A stretch of DNA of 64,000 nt from Planomonospora sp. ID67723. Lineage in GTDB: Bacteria; Actinomycetota; Actinomycetes; Streptosporangiales; Streptosporangiaceae. The notes below the pieces were generated by a model. That model worked only from the letters and a program-made list of their open reading frames with translations, did no database searches and was not told where the DNA came from. The translations under genes and the position numbers were made by a program. Location: contig NZ_JABTEZ010000001.1 of the NCBI RefSeq assembly GCF_015711605.1, positions 2,446,001 through 2,510,000 of the forward strand, written 5' to 3'. Shown here piece by piece: positions 36,813 to 45,393 of this stretch (positions within the stretch are counted from its first letter, which is position 1; each line of letters begins with the position of its first letter).

Positions 36813-37481
36813 ATGGCGGATCACAACGACGCCGGGTCGCGCGGTTCTGAGGACGCGCCGCGCGACCCGGCGGTCCGAGACGGTGACACGACCGCACTGC
36901 CGGCCACCGGCCAGAGCGGGGAGCAGCAGGGCCCCTCGGCACCCGGCCCCGCCGGGCCACGCCCGGCCGCCGGACCCTACGGGCCCTACGGCCCCGGAGG
37001 CCCCGGCTGGAGCGCCCCCGGCTGGACCGCGACGGCAGCCACGACAGCCACGGCACCTCGGCCGCCCAGGTCAGGCAGATATGCCCGCACCACCCGCGGC
37101 AAGACCTTCCAGATCATCGCCGCCGCCCTCGTCGGCGCCCTCCTGGGCGGTGGAACCGTCGCCGTCCTCGACAGGATCGGCGACCGCCACCGTGCCGGAC
37201 ACATCGCCGGCCGCATGGACGACCGCCCCGGCCGCATGGACGACCGCCGCGGCCCGCAGGACGGCGACCGCGCCCCCTGGCGCGAGCGCTGGAACCCCGA
37301 CGGCGAGCGCGGCCACCGGGAAGGCCCCCGCATGCGGATGCCCCGCGGCGACGGCTCCCACCTGCCCCGCTTCTGCGAACCCATCGAGGGCGGCTTCAAA
37401 TGCACCCTCCGCAGCCCGGAAGCCGGCCCCGCCACTCCGGCGCCCGCCCCCACCGCGCCGACGCCCTCGCCGTCCTCCTGA
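36813..37481 (+). CDS. Pro/Gly-rich single-pass membrane protein, unknown function
   Basis: 222 aa from the ATG ten bases after GGGAG. An in-frame ATG at 36804 sits too near that site. Residues 1-85 are a flexible cytoplasmic region (GPYGPYGPGGPGWSAPGW). One helix follows (FQIIAAALVGALLGGGTVAVL, about 96-116), then an Arg/Asp-rich outer region with the repeat GRMDDRPGRMDDRRG, a Cys pair in RFCEPIEGGFKCTLR, and a Pro/Thr-rich tail. No family recognised. Transcribed divergently from the sensor kinase. Confidence 0.65.
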   Translation: MADHNDAGSRGSEDAPRDPAVRDGDTTALPATGQSGEQQGPSAPGPAGPRPAAGPYGPYGPGGPGWSAPGWTATAATTATAPRPPRSGRYARTTRGKTFQIIAAALVGALLGGGTVAVLDRIGDRHRAGHIAGRMDDRPGRMDDRRGPQDGDRAPWRERWNPDGERGHREGPRMRMPRGDGSHLPRFCEPIEGGFKCTLRSPEAGPATPAPAPTAPTPSPSS

Positions 37482-37488
37482 CCTCCGC

Positions 37489-37524
37489 GCGGCGCTCCAG
37501 AAAGACGCGGCGCTCCAGAAAGAC
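37489..37524. repeat. 18-bp perfect tandem duplication
   Basis: GCGGCGCTCCAGAAAGAC occurs twice in a row at 37489-37506 and 37507-37524, just after the membrane-protein stop. It is a recent-looking duplication with no evident function. Confidence 0.8.
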
Positions 37525-37776
37525 AGGGACAAGCCAGCGCCGTCCCCGGCGGTGGGGCCGACGTCCTCATCGCCGTCCGCCTGGGGAAATGCGGCGGTGT
37601 GTCCCTCTTCTAGGAATCTCCGTCGAAGAAGGTTGACCGCTTCACGTATCACCGCGGATCACGATGCAGATCTTCTGTGAAGACCGTGGCGTTTGACGAA
37701 CAGGTCGTCCTGAGGGGAGAAAGTTGTGCTGGTGGTAATCGATTTAAGGCTTACCGTATGACTTCTCGGGATTCCG
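37525..37776. other. AT-richer intergenic stretch before the tRNA-like gene
   Basis: About 250 bases of lower GC content than the flanks, especially 37640-37770. I find no credible ORF. The base composition agrees with the neighbouring tRNA/HNH segment being of foreign origin. Confidence 0.4.
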
Positions 37777-37849
37777 TGGGGTTGGCGGGACTCGAACCCG
37801 CGCTTTACGCCACCTAAAGACGTCGCCTCTGCCGCTGGGCTACAACCCC
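37777..37849 (-). tRNA. Class I tRNA-like gene with anticodon UAG
   Basis: The 73-base minus-strand sequence folds into a full cloverleaf: acceptor GGGGTTG/CAACCCC, D stem GCC/GGC with G18-G19, anticodon stem ACGTC/GGCGT with one G-U, seven-base loop TTTAGGT, variable region AAAGC, T arm GCGGG-TTCGAGT-CCCGC, and discriminator A. CCA is not encoded. Anticodon UAG reads CUA (leucine), but leucine tRNAs have a long variable arm and this one has five bases. Its amino-acid identity is therefore unclear. It lies on the same strand just downstream of a broken HNH gene. Confidence 0.75.
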
Positions 37850-37976
37850 TATTCTTTCCTGCGGAATCCTCCGTCTGTGAATGACGGTTCGGACAGAGGC
37901 GTCGCAGGCTCTCTATTCTTTTGTCGAGCCAGTCTCCACTGATGTGGCCGACGTGCAGCGTGAGAGGTGTTCCTTC

Positions 37977-38338
37977 TCACACGCCCTCGATCTTACATGG
38001 ACTGCAGCGGTAGGGCACGCCTGCTTCCTGAAGCGCTCGCCGGAGCACCGGGGGCCGGTCCTGGGGGAGCCCTCGGGTCGTATGCGGAGGGTTTCGGCCG
38101 GACGCAGGCGCCTCGGCGATCGCCGCTCTCGGTCGCCGGCCTGTCCCGAGAAGTGTGAGGTGCCGATCCCGAAGCGCTTCAGACGGCGGCTGGTGCGGGT
38201 GTGGTTCCCGCCCGCGATGGTGGTGCCGGGGCGGCGGAGGGTGTCGGCGATGCCGAGGGAGTCGGCCGCCGCCTCGGCCGGCATTTCCGGGGTGTACTCG
38301 TATTCGGCCGGCATGCGTCGATCGAGTTTGTCTTGCAT
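37977..38338 (-). pseudogene. Frameshifted and truncated HNH endonuclease
   Basis: From ATG 38338 the frame reads MPAEAAADSLGIADTLRRPG, then GGNHTRTSRRLKRFGIGTSHFSGQ and RRSPRRL, the N-terminal pattern I associate with actinobacterial HNH endonucleases. Near 38050-38075, where the plus strand has two runs of five G, the homologous reading continues one frame over as PPVLRRALQEAGVPYRCSPCKIEGV and stops at 37977. The first zinc-ribbon Cys pair is there, but the HNH catalytic half is missing. It is a decayed gene beside the tRNA-like gene. Confidence 0.65.
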
Positions 38339-38412
38339 GCCCCAAGGCCAGAGAATTCATGCGTCATTTCCTGGGGCACGCGCAGGCCGTACCAAACGGT
38401 GAAGAACTGTAT

Positions 38413-38877
38413 TCAGTCGAGTCCCAGTTCGCGGCGGAGCCGGGCCACGTGGCCGGTGGCCTTCACGTTGTAGAGGGCCTTCTCGATTTTGCCGTCGGGG
38501 TCGATGACGAAGGTGGAGCGGAGGACGCCGACGATGGTCTTTCCGTACATCGTCTTCTCGCCGTAGGCGCCGTAGGCCTTGTGGACCTCCAGGCCGGGGT
38601 CGGACAGCAGGGGGAAAGTGAGGGCGTCGTGCTCGGCGAACTTGGCGAGTTTGGCCGGGGTGTCCTTGGAGACGCCGAGGACGGCGAAGCCGGCGGCGGT
38701 CAGGGAGGCGAGGCTGTCGCGGAAGTCGCAGGCCTGCTTGGTGCAGCCGGGGGTCATCGCGGCGGGGTAGAAGTAGAGGATGACCCGCTTGCCGCGGTAG
38801 GCGTCCAGGGAGACGACGGTGCCGTCGGCGGCGGGGAGGGCGAGGTCCGGGGCGGCGTCGCCTGGTTCGAGTTTCAT
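38413..38877 (-). CDS. bcp: Thiol peroxidase, Bcp-type peroxiredoxin
   Basis: 154 aa, preceded by GGAGG on the minus strand. Peroxidatic Cys45 lies in YPAAMTPGCTKQACDF with the possible resolving Cys50 five residues on, the pattern of alpha-helical atypical 2-Cys Bcp enzymes. VLGVSKDTPAKLAKFAEHDALTFPLLSDPG and RSTFVIDPDGKI complete the family fold. It reduces peroxides using thioredoxin. No regulator is evident. Convergent or divergent neighbours suggest it is monocistronic. Confidence 0.95.
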   Translation of the reverse strand: MKLEPGDAAPDLALPAADGTVVSLDAYRGKRVILYFYPAAMTPGCTKQACDFRDSLASLTAAGFAVLGVSKDTPAKLAKFAEHDALTFPLLSDPGLEVHKAYGAYGEKTMYGKTIVGVLRSTFVIDPDGKIEKALYNVKATGHVARLRRELGLD

Positions 38878-38988
38878 GATTTTCCTCCATGGAACGGTTC
38901 TCTGGTCAACTTAGCGGCCTGTCCGAAGTGTCGTCGGCGCGCTGGACCTGACAGACTGATCAATGTCAAGGGCGATGAGAGGAGAGCC

Positions 38989-39327
38989 ATGGCGGACACC
39001 GATCCCGCGGAGCTGGAGCGGCGGATCGAGCGTACGCGTGCGGAGTTGGCCCGGACGGTCGACGCCATCGCGGACCGGGTGAGTCCGGGCAACGTCGCGC
39101 GGCGGACCGTCGCCAGGGCGGAGTCGAACGCGAGGCAGTTCGTGGTCTCTCTGGGGGAGCGGATCAGCGATGCGGTGGGGATCGCGCCCCGGCCGGTGAA
39201 GCCGGAGGGCGAGCCGGATGATCTGTGGGCGGATGAGCGGCCGGGGCTGGCGCCGGTGCTGGTCGGCGTGGGGGCCGTGCTGGTGGTCGGGGCGGCGGTC
39301 GTGTTGTGGCGTCGCCGCCGCGGGTGA
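38989..39327 (+). CDS. DUF3618 membrane protein
   Basis: 112 aa with GAGAGGAG before the ATG. The N-terminus DPAELERRIERTRAELARTVDAIADRVSPGNVARR is the DUF3618 signature, an amphipathic helix. The C-terminus has one membrane helix, PVLVGVGAVLVVGAAVVLW, followed by RRRRG. The family is common in actinobacteria and often sits beside envelope-stress genes. Function unknown. Convergent with the aldolase gene. Confidence 0.88.
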   Translation: MADTDPAELERRIERTRAELARTVDAIADRVSPGNVARRTVARAESNARQFVVSLGERISDAVGIAPRPVKPEGEPDDLWADERPGLAPVLVGVGAVLVVGAAVVLWRRRRG

Positions 39328-39336
39328 GCCGGGGCG

Positions 39337-40530
39337 TCAGAGGAACGTGCGGCCCTCGCCCCGGTAGGTCGGGACCTCGTCGACGACGACGTCGCCGTCG
39401 ATGAGGTGGAGGGTGGCGAAGCGTTCGCTGAGTTCGCCTGCTTTGGCGTGGCGGAACCAGACGCGGTCGCCGAGGCGGAGGTCTTCGGCGGCCTGGCCGG
39501 TGAGGGGGGTCTGGACCTCGCCGGCGCCCTCGTCGGGGTGATAGCGCAGGCCGCAGGGCAGGTAGGGCTGGGGGAGCCGGTCGGGGCCGGGGGCGCCGGA
39601 GGCGACGTAGCCGCCGCCGAGGACGGTGACGACGCCGGGGGCGGGGCGGCGGACGACGGGGAGGGCGAAGAGGGCGGCGGGGTGGCCGGTGAAGCCTCGG
39701 TAGAAATCGAAGAGCCGGGGGTGGAAGAAGCCGGATCCGGCGGCGAGCTCGGTGACGGCCTTTTCGCGGGTGGTGGTGCCGATGCTGCCGGTGCCGCCGC
39801 CGTTGACGAATTCGAGGTCGGAGATCTGCCGGACGGCTTGCACGATGCGGCCTCTGCGCATGACGAGTTCGTGGCGGGAGCGGGTCTGCATCCAGCGGAT
39901 GACGTGGGTGAGGGCGGGCCTGCCGGGTGGGTTGTCGCCGACGCCGGCGATCTGGGCCTCGTAGGCCATGAGTCCGACGAGGCGGAGACCGGGGCGTTTG
40001 GCGGTGTCGGCGGCGAGGTCGGCCGCCTGGTCGGCTTCGCGGATGGGGGAGCGGAGGGCGCCTGCCCGGAATTTGCCGCCGAGGGCGACATACCCGGCGT
40101 CGATGTCCAGACATATCCGGATCTCGTGGCGGTTGTGGACGTCGGCCACCGCGGACTCGATGAAGTCCAGGTGCTCGGAACGATCCACCATCACCGTGAT
40201 CTCCTGCGCGGCACGGGCGTCGGCGGCCAGGGCGGCCAGCGCGGTCCGGTCGGCGGTGGGGTAGGCGACGAGCACGTCCCGCAGCCCGGTGGAGACCAGC
40301 CAGAGGGCCTCGGGCAGGGTGAAGGCCATGATCCCGGCGAACCCGTCCAGCGCGAGCACGCGTTCCAGGACGGGACGGGAGCGGATGGACTTGCTGGCGA
40401 CCCTGATGGGTTTGCCGCGGGCCCGCCGTGCCATGTCGGCGGCGTTGGCGCGCAGGGCCGCGAGGTCGAGCACGGCGAAGGGGGGATCCAGGTGCGCGGT
40501 GGCCCGGTCGTAGCGCTGACGGTCGTCCAT
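39337..40530 (-). CDS. PLP-dependent amino acid deaminase/aldolase (D-threonine aldolase-like)
   Basis: 397 aa, starting at the ATG supported by a leaderless -10. It has an alanine-racemase-type barrel: PPFAVLDLAALRANAADMARRARGKPIRVASKSIRS with PLP Lys47. LVFAYPTADR-like DVLVAYPTADR, LDIDAGYVALGGKF and LEFVNGGGTGSIGTTTREK (phosphate binding) follow. The C-terminal beta domain contains LGDRVWFRHAKAGELSERF, where D-threonine aldolase/D-serine dehydratase relatives bind a metal. The natural substrate is not deducible. Confidence 0.82.
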   Translation of the reverse strand: MDDRQRYDRATAHLDPPFAVLDLAALRANAADMARRARGKPIRVASKSIRSRPVLERVLALDGFAGIMAFTLPEALWLVSTGLRDVLVAYPTADRTALAALAADARAAQEITVMVDRSEHLDFIESAVADVHNRHEIRICLDIDAGYVALGGKFRAGALRSPIREADQAADLAADTAKRPGLRLVGLMAYEAQIAGVGDNPPGRPALTHVIRWMQTRSRHELVMRRGRIVQAVRQISDLEFVNGGGTGSIGTTTREKAVTELAAGSGFFHPRLFDFYRGFTGHPAALFALPVVRRPAPGVVTVLGGGYVASGAPGPDRLPQPYLPCGLRYHPDEGAGEVQTPLTGQAAEDLRLGDRVWFRHAKAGELSERFATLHLIDGDVVVDEVPTYRGEGRTFL

Positions 40531-40542
40531 GGGGGCAGGATA
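40528..40542 (-). promoter_or_regulatory. Leaderless -10 for the aldolase-like gene
   Basis: On the minus strand TATCCT (plus 40537-40542) lies six bases before the ATG, with no Shine-Dalgarno sequence between. This rules in ATG 40530 over the upstream extension to 40626. Confidence 0.55.
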
Positions 40543-40682
40543 ACTCCGCCCGGCCGAATATGAATATTGCTCACGTTGATCGTCATCGGTAAATTCTTCC
40601 GCCGGGCCGGGCCCGGGTTCCGGCAAGCGACCGAGCCGCTTCTCTGCGGAGGGTGCCGCCGGGCACTACACCTGACCGGGTG

Positions 40683-41300
40683 ATGACTACTCTCCAGGGG
40701 ACCCTGGCGGGCGCGGGAAGCAGCACGCTGGAAGAGCGTCCCCGCTCGGTCCGCCGCAGGTCGGTACGGATGCTCCGGCCGAACCGGAGCCCCGCGGGCG
40801 TGGCGGTCGCCCTGACGGTCTCGGTGTCGCTGTCGGCGGCGGTGGGCGCGACGGTCGGCCTGCTGACGGGCTCGCCTTTCGGGCTGGTGCCGTACCAGAA
40901 GCTCGCGTCCGGAGTCGGTGCGCTGAGCTGGTCGGATCCGGACGTGGCCGTCGCCTCGGTGCTGGTGGTCGTGGCCGGCCTGCTGCTGGTGACGCTGGCG
41001 GCGGTGCCGGGACGGACCCGGCTGGTGCCGCTGGAGACCGGCGATCCGCTGACGGTGATCGGCATGACCAGAGCGGGGCTGCGCCGTACGCTGCGGGCCG
41101 CGGCCGAGTCGGTGGACGGGGTGGGGCGGGCGCGGGTGCGTCTGGGGTCCCGGAAGGTCGAGGTCGTCGTGATCACCGACGCGCAGCGGACCGGCCAGCT
41201 CCTCCGCCAGGTCGGCGCCGCGGTCGGGGACCGGCTGGCCGGCGTGGGGGCGATGTACGGCGGTGAGGTCGTGGTGCGGCTGCGCGGGCGGGGGAACTGA
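40683..41300 (+). CDS. DUF6286 membrane protein
   Basis: 205 aa. Two membrane helices (GVAVALTVSVSLSAAVGATVGLL and VAVASVLVVVAGLLLVTLAAV) flank an outer loop with PFGLVPYQKLASGVGALSWSDP. The cytoplasmic C-terminal domain of about 90 residues (GMTRAGLRRTLRAAAESVDGVGRARVRLGSRKVEVVVITD) resembles an Asp23/BON-like fold. Such genes normally accompany Asp23-family envelope-stress genes. Here it is followed, with a one-base overlap, by an AmaP-like gene, and no Asp23 gene is visible. Confidence 0.78.
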   Translation: MTTLQGTLAGAGSSTLEERPRSVRRRSVRMLRPNRSPAGVAVALTVSVSLSAAVGATVGLLTGSPFGLVPYQKLASGVGALSWSDPDVAVASVLVVVAGLLLVTLAAVPGRTRLVPLETGDPLTVIGMTRAGLRRTLRAAAESVDGVGRARVRLGSRKVEVVVITDAQRTGQLLRQVGAAVGDRLAGVGAMYGGEVVVRLRGRGN

Positions 41301-41800
41301 TGAAGGTCTACCTGGGCAACCGGATCGGGCTGGCCGTCACCGGGACGGTGCTGGCGGGGGGCGGGCTGTACGCCTTCCTGCGCGGGCAGGGAGAGCTGCC
41401 CGGCCACCCGGCGGGGCAGCCGATCCTGGACCGGGGGCTTCCCGCCCGGCTGGCGGAGGACCCGTGGCCGGGGTGGGTGGTGGCGCTAGTACTTGTAGTA
41501 CTGGCGCTGGTATCCGTTCGCTGGCTGCTGTGCTCCCTGGGCTGGGGGCGGTGGGGGAGCCTGAGCGGGAGCGGCACCGCGATGCTGGGCGTCGCGCTTA
41601 AAGAAGTCGAAGGACTCGGCAGGATCCGGGTCAGGGCCCTGGAGGGGGACCGGGTCAGGATCACGGTGAGCTGCGGGCCCGCCGCCGACATCGGCGCTCT
41701 GGTGGATCGGATGAACAAGGACGCCGTCGACAGGGTCCGCCGGACGCTTGGGGACGAGCAGCTGGGGGCGCTGGTCCGTCTGCACGTCCGCCGCCGCTGA
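41300..41800 (+). CDS. AmaP-like alkaline-shock membrane anchor
   Basis: 166 aa, ATG overlapping the previous stop (TGATG). Two membrane helices ([18 protein letters not shown] and [19 protein letters not shown]) are followed by a soluble domain containing [42 protein letters not shown] and ending LVRLHVRRR, the AmaP arrangement. AmaP anchors Asp23 at the membrane in firmicutes. A partner gene is absent here. Bases 41486-41800 are also coding on the minus strand. Codons CTA GTA CTT GTA GTA at 41486-41500 are rare for this genome. Confidence 0.78.
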   Translation: MKVYLGNRIGLAVTGTVLAGGGLYAFLRGQGELPGHPAGQPILDRGLPARLAEDPWPGWVVALVLVVLALVSVRWLLCSLGWGRWGSLSGSGTAMLGVALKEVEGLGRIRVRALEGDRVRITVSCGPAADIGALVDRMNKDAVDRVRRTLGDEQLGALVRLHVRRR

Positions 41801-43447
41801 CGCCCGGGACGGCGCCGTCATCGGCGGCGGGACCGGCTCGTCCGACTCCGGCCGCGGCTCCCGTCCGGGACTCTCGGACCCTGCTCCGTACGGCTCCCGC
41901 CCCCACCCGGTCCCGTACGGCACGCGCGTGCCGAAGGCGAGTCCGGCGGCCAGGCAGGCCAGCGGCACGGCGGGCACCACGTAGCGGTGGTCGAAGGCCG
42001 CGATGAACATCGGCAGCGCGATCAGCGTGACGGCGGCCGCCCACGGCGCCAGCACCGCGCCGCCGAGGGCCCAGGGGGTCCGCTCCGCGGGGGAGGAGGC
42101 GTCGTCGTGGGCGCGGTGGGCGCCCGCCTCGGAGCGGGGGCCGGGGTCCTCGGACCAGAATCCGTCCCCGGAGGTCTCCCGGAGATCGGCGGAGCGCCCG
42201 CCGAAGGGGCCCTCGGCGGAGGTCCGCAGCCGGGTGAGGACGCCGATCAGGCCGATGGCGAGGATGACGCCGAGGAAGGGGCCGCGCAGGAAGCCGTGCT
42301 CCTGGTAGGCGAGCAGCCAGCCCGCGTAGGGCTCGGCGAGGTAGGGCTCGCCGGACTCCTTCTGGTAGGCGAGGGCGATCTCCTCGGCGGTGCGGCCACG
42401 GGAGGCGGTGGCGTCGGGCAGGGAGGAGGCGGTGTCGGGGAAGACGTAGGCGCTCTGGTCGCCCTCGGTCGGGTAGACCCGGCGGTTCCAGTCGAAGACG
42501 TGCGCCAGGTCGGTGAGGCCGGCGCGGAGGAAGTCCAGGGGCTGCGCCTTGATCGCCTGAATGGCGAAGTCGCCGGCGAGCGCGTCGCGCTCGGCCCAGC
42601 CGCCCCGGACCTTGCCGATGGGGGAGTCGGCGCCCCAGATGTAGACCGGGGGCGGCCGGCGCTCGCTCAGCGGCTCGGTGGGGCAGAGCGCGGCCTCCGG
42701 CCCGGTGGGCAGGATCTTCGCGCAGTCGGCGAAGGTCATCGTGCGCGCCCACAGGAAGGTGCTGCCCCGGGTGAGGCCGTACTCGCCGTGCTCGGACGCG
42801 AACCAGGCGGCGTACCCGCCGAGGACGAGCGCGCTCGCCGTGGCGGTGGCCAGCAGCGCCCGCCATCCGGCGCGGCGCAGCGCCAGGCAGGCCAGCACGA
42901 CGGCGACCAGCGGCAGCCCGATGGTCCGGGTGGTGGTGGCCGCGGCCAGCAGGACCCCGGCGAGCAGGGCGATCCAGACGGGCGGGCGGCGGCGCCACAG
43001 CAGAAGGGTGACCGCCAGCACGACCAGGAACTGGAAGAGCAGGTCGGCCATGACGAGGTGTTCGAGCTGGATCTGGTGGATGTCCAGCAGGACGGGCAGG
43101 GTGGCGAGCGTCGCGCCCCAGCCGGGCAGGCCGGCCAGCCGGCGCAGCAGCAGGTAGACGCAGACGGCCGAGGTCAGGCCGAGCAGGTGCTGGACCACGG
43201 CCACGGCCTGGACGCTTTCGAGGGGGCCCAGCAGCCACAGGAACAGCGAGTAGCCGGAGGGGCGCGACTCCATGGGCCGGGGGTCGAGGGCGGTGCCGAG
43301 GTAGGCGAAGGAGTCGGCCCAGAACCACAGGGCGGGGCGGTATCCCAGCACGGCCAGGACGCGCAGGCCGCCGCCGAGCAGCAGCGCGGCGGCGAACAGC
43401 CAGTGGTCGCGGAGGAAGCGGACCACCGGGTGGGCTCCCGTCGTCAC
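41486..43447 (-). CDS. GT-C-type membrane glycosyltransferase-like protein with long C-terminal tail
   Basis: 653 aa from GTG 43447, chosen for AGGAGG five bases upstream (the frame also reaches an ATG at 43477). About 11 membrane helices. The first outer loop has [16 protein letters not shown], the acidic motif region of GT-C mannosyltransferase-like enzymes, followed by [15 protein letters not shown]. It probably uses a polyprenyl-phosphate sugar. From about residue 510 the protein runs into a Pro-rich tail ending QRQYYKY, of which the last 104 codons overlap the AmaP-like gene on the other strand. Confidence 0.75.
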   Translation of the reverse strand: MTTGAHPVVRFLRDHWLFAAALLLGGGLRVLAVLGYRPALWFWADSFAYLGTALDPRPMESRPSGYSLFLWLLGPLESVQAVAVVQHLLGLTSAVCVYLLLRRLAGLPGWGATLATLPVLLDIHQIQLEHLVMADLLFQFLVVLAVTLLLWRRRPPVWIALLAGVLLAAATTTRTIGLPLVAVVLACLALRRAGWRALLATATASALVLGGYAAWFASEHGEYGLTRGSTFLWARTMTFADCAKILPTGPEAALCPTEPLSERRPPPVYIWGADSPIGKVRGGWAERDALAGDFAIQAIKAQPLDFLRAGLTDLAHVFDWNRRVYPTEGDQSAYVFPDTASSLPDATASRGRTAEEIALAYQKESGEPYLAEPYAGWLLAYQEHGFLRGPFLGVILAIGLIGVLTRLRTSAEGPFGGRSADLRETSGDGFWSEDPGPRSEAGAHRAHDDASSPAERTPWALGGAVLAPWAAAVTLIALPMFIAAFDHRYVVPAVPLACLAAGLAFGTRVPYGTGWGREPYGAGSESPGREPRPESDEPVPPPMTAPSRASAAADVQTDQRPQLLVPKRPADPVDGVLVHPIHQSADVGGGPAAHRDPDPVPLQGPDPDPAESFDFFKRDAQHRGAAPAQAPPPPPAQGAQQPANGYQRQYYKY

Positions 43448-43550
43448 CGAGACCTCCTGAGCTCCGAAGCAGGTCATAAACGATATCCGGAGGACCGCAC
43501 ACTCTTGGACGGGATTGTGAACTTCGTGCTGCCGTGCCGCGGAGGAGGGG

Positions 43551-44927
43551 TCAGCACTCGATGACGTTGACGGCGAGGCCGCCGCGGCTCGTCTCCTTGT
43601 ACTTGTCCAGCATGTCGCGGCCGGTGTCGCGCATCGTCTTGATCGCCTTGTCGAGTGAGACGAAGTGGCGGCCGTCGCCGCGCAGCGCGATCCGGGCGGC
43701 GGTGATGGCCTTGATCGCGGCGACCGCGTTGCGCTCGATGCACGGGATCTGGACCAGGCCGCCGACCGGATCGCAGGTCAGGCCCAGGTTGTGCTCGATG
43801 CCGATCTCGGCGGCGTTCTCCACCTGCTCGGGGGTGCCGCCCAGCACCTCGGTGAGCCCGGCGGCGGCCATCGAGCAGGCCGAGCCGACCTCGCCCTGGC
43901 AGCCCACCTCGGCGCCGGAGATGGAGGCGTTCTCCTTGAACAGCACGCCGACCGCGCCCGCGGTGAGCAGGAACCGGACCACGCCGTCGTCGTCGGCCTT
44001 GCGCACGAACCGGTCGTAGTAGGTGAGCACGGCCGGGACGATCCCCGCCGCGCCGTTGGTGGGGGCGGTGACGATCCGGCCGCCGGCGGCGTTCTCCTCG
44101 TTGACGGCGAGGGCGAACAGCGTGACCCAGTCCATCGTCTGCAGGGAGTCCTTCTCCGGGGACTCGGTCTGGAGCTGCCGGTGGAGCTGGTTGGCGCGCC
44201 TGCGGACCTTCAGCCCGCCGGGCAGCACGCCCTCCTTGGCGATGCCCCGGTCGACGCACTCGGACATGACCTGCCACAGGTGCAGCAGCCCGGCGCGGAT
44301 CTCGGCGTCGGTACGGCCGAAGGCCTTCTCGTTCTCCAGCATCAGACCGGAGATCGACAGGCCCGTCTCGCGGCAGTGGGCGAGCAGCTCGGCGGCGGTG
44401 GTGAAGGGGTACGGCAGCACGGTGTCGTCGGCCTTGATCCGGTCGGCGCCGGTGGCGTTCTCGTCCACGACGAAGCCGCCGCCGACTGAGTAGTAGACCT
44501 TCTGCCTGAGGATCTCCCCGCAGTCGTCGAAGGCGGTGAAGCGCATGCCGTTCGGGTGGCCGGGGAGGGAGATCTTGCGCTCGAAGACGAGGTCCTCGCC
44601 GACGACGAAGGGGATCTCGCGGGAGCCGTACAGGTGGACGGTGCCGGACGCCTTCATGGCGGCCAGCCGGTCCTCCACGCCGTCGACGTCGACGAGCTCG
44701 GGCTTCTCGCCGGACAGGCCGAGCAGGACGGCCTTGTCGCTGCCGTGGCCCTTGCCGGTGAGGCCGAGCGAGCCGTACAGGATCGCCTCGACCCGCGCGG
44801 TCTTGTCCAGGAGGCCGTCGTGGTCGAGGCTCCGAGCGAACTTGTGGGCGGCGGCCATCGGCCCGCCGGTGTGGGAGCTGGAGGGGCCGATGCCGACCTT
44901 GAAGAGGTCGAAGACGCTGATCGCCAT
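43551..44927 (-). CDS. sdaA: L-serine ammonia-lyase, iron-sulfur type, single chain
   Basis: 458 aa. N-terminus [28 protein letters not shown] is the beta-domain signature. The catalytic domain has [44 protein letters not shown] and the SxxxxP-type segments that hold the [4Fe-4S] cluster cysteines. It converts serine to pyruvate and ammonia. It is the last gene of the riboswitch-controlled gcvT-gcvH operon, 73 bases after gcvH, which makes sense if glycine is removed through serine. Confidence 0.95.
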   Translation of the reverse strand: MAISVFDLFKVGIGPSSSHTGGPMAAAHKFARSLDHDGLLDKTARVEAILYGSLGLTGKGHGSDKAVLLGLSGEKPELVDVDGVEDRLAAMKASGTVHLYGSREIPFVVGEDLVFERKISLPGHPNGMRFTAFDDCGEILRQKVYYSVGGGFVVDENATGADRIKADDTVLPYPFTTAAELLAHCRETGLSISGLMLENEKAFGRTDAEIRAGLLHLWQVMSECVDRGIAKEGVLPGGLKVRRRANQLHRQLQTESPEKDSLQTMDWVTLFALAVNEENAAGGRIVTAPTNGAAGIVPAVLTYYDRFVRKADDDGVVRFLLTAGAVGVLFKENASISGAEVGCQGEVGSACSMAAAGLTEVLGGTPEQVENAAEIGIEHNLGLTCDPVGGLVQIPCIERNAVAAIKAITAARIALRGDGRHFVSLDKAIKTMRDTGRDMLDKYKETSRGGLAVNVIEC

Positions 44928-45000
44928 TGATCGGGTCCTTAAGTCGCCGTGATCGTGCGCGTCCGGTGGCGCGCACGATCACAGCGAAAGAGGGGAAATA

Positions 45001-45393
45001 TCAGGACTCACTACCGGAGGTGAGCGCGGTGTACTCCTCGGGGGAGAGCAGGTCGTCGACGTCGCCCTCCAGGCGGACGCGGAACAGCCAGCCCTCGCCG
45101 TACGGGTCGCTGTTGACCAGCGACGGGTCGTCCACGACGGCCGCGTTGACCTCGATCACCTCGCCGCCGACCGGGGCGTAGATGTCGCTCACCGACTTGG
45201 TCGACTCGACCTCGCCGACCGCGTCACCGGCGGCGACCGAGGCGCCGACCTCGGGGACCTGCACGTAGACCACGTCACCGAGCGCCTCGGCGGCGTAGGC
45301 GGTGATGCCCACGGTGAGGGTCAGGCCGTCGTCGACGCCCGCGACCCACTCGTGCTCCTTGGTGTAGTGCAGTTCGTCGGGAATGCTGCTCAC
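45001..45393 (-). CDS. gcvH: Glycine cleavage system H protein
   Basis: 130 aa. Lipoyl-accepting Lys66 in [32 protein letters not shown] near the N-terminus and [16 protein letters not shown] near the end are typical. It shuttles the aminomethyl group between the P, T and L proteins. The GTG start overlaps the gcvT stop (GTGA) and has AGGAGG upstream. No gcvP lies in this operon. Confidence 0.96.
   Translation of the reverse strand: MSSIPDELHYTKEHEWVAGVDDGLTLTVGITAYAAEALGDVVYVQVPEVGASVAAGDAVGEVESTKSVSDIYAPVGGEVIEVNAAVVDDPSLVNSDPYGEGWLFRVRLEGDVDDLLSPEEYTALTSGSES

Noticed and set aside
37777..37849. Amber-suppressor reading of the tRNA-like gene
   Set aside because: The anticodon is UAG, which pairs with CUA. 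An amber suppressor would need CUA as the anticodon.
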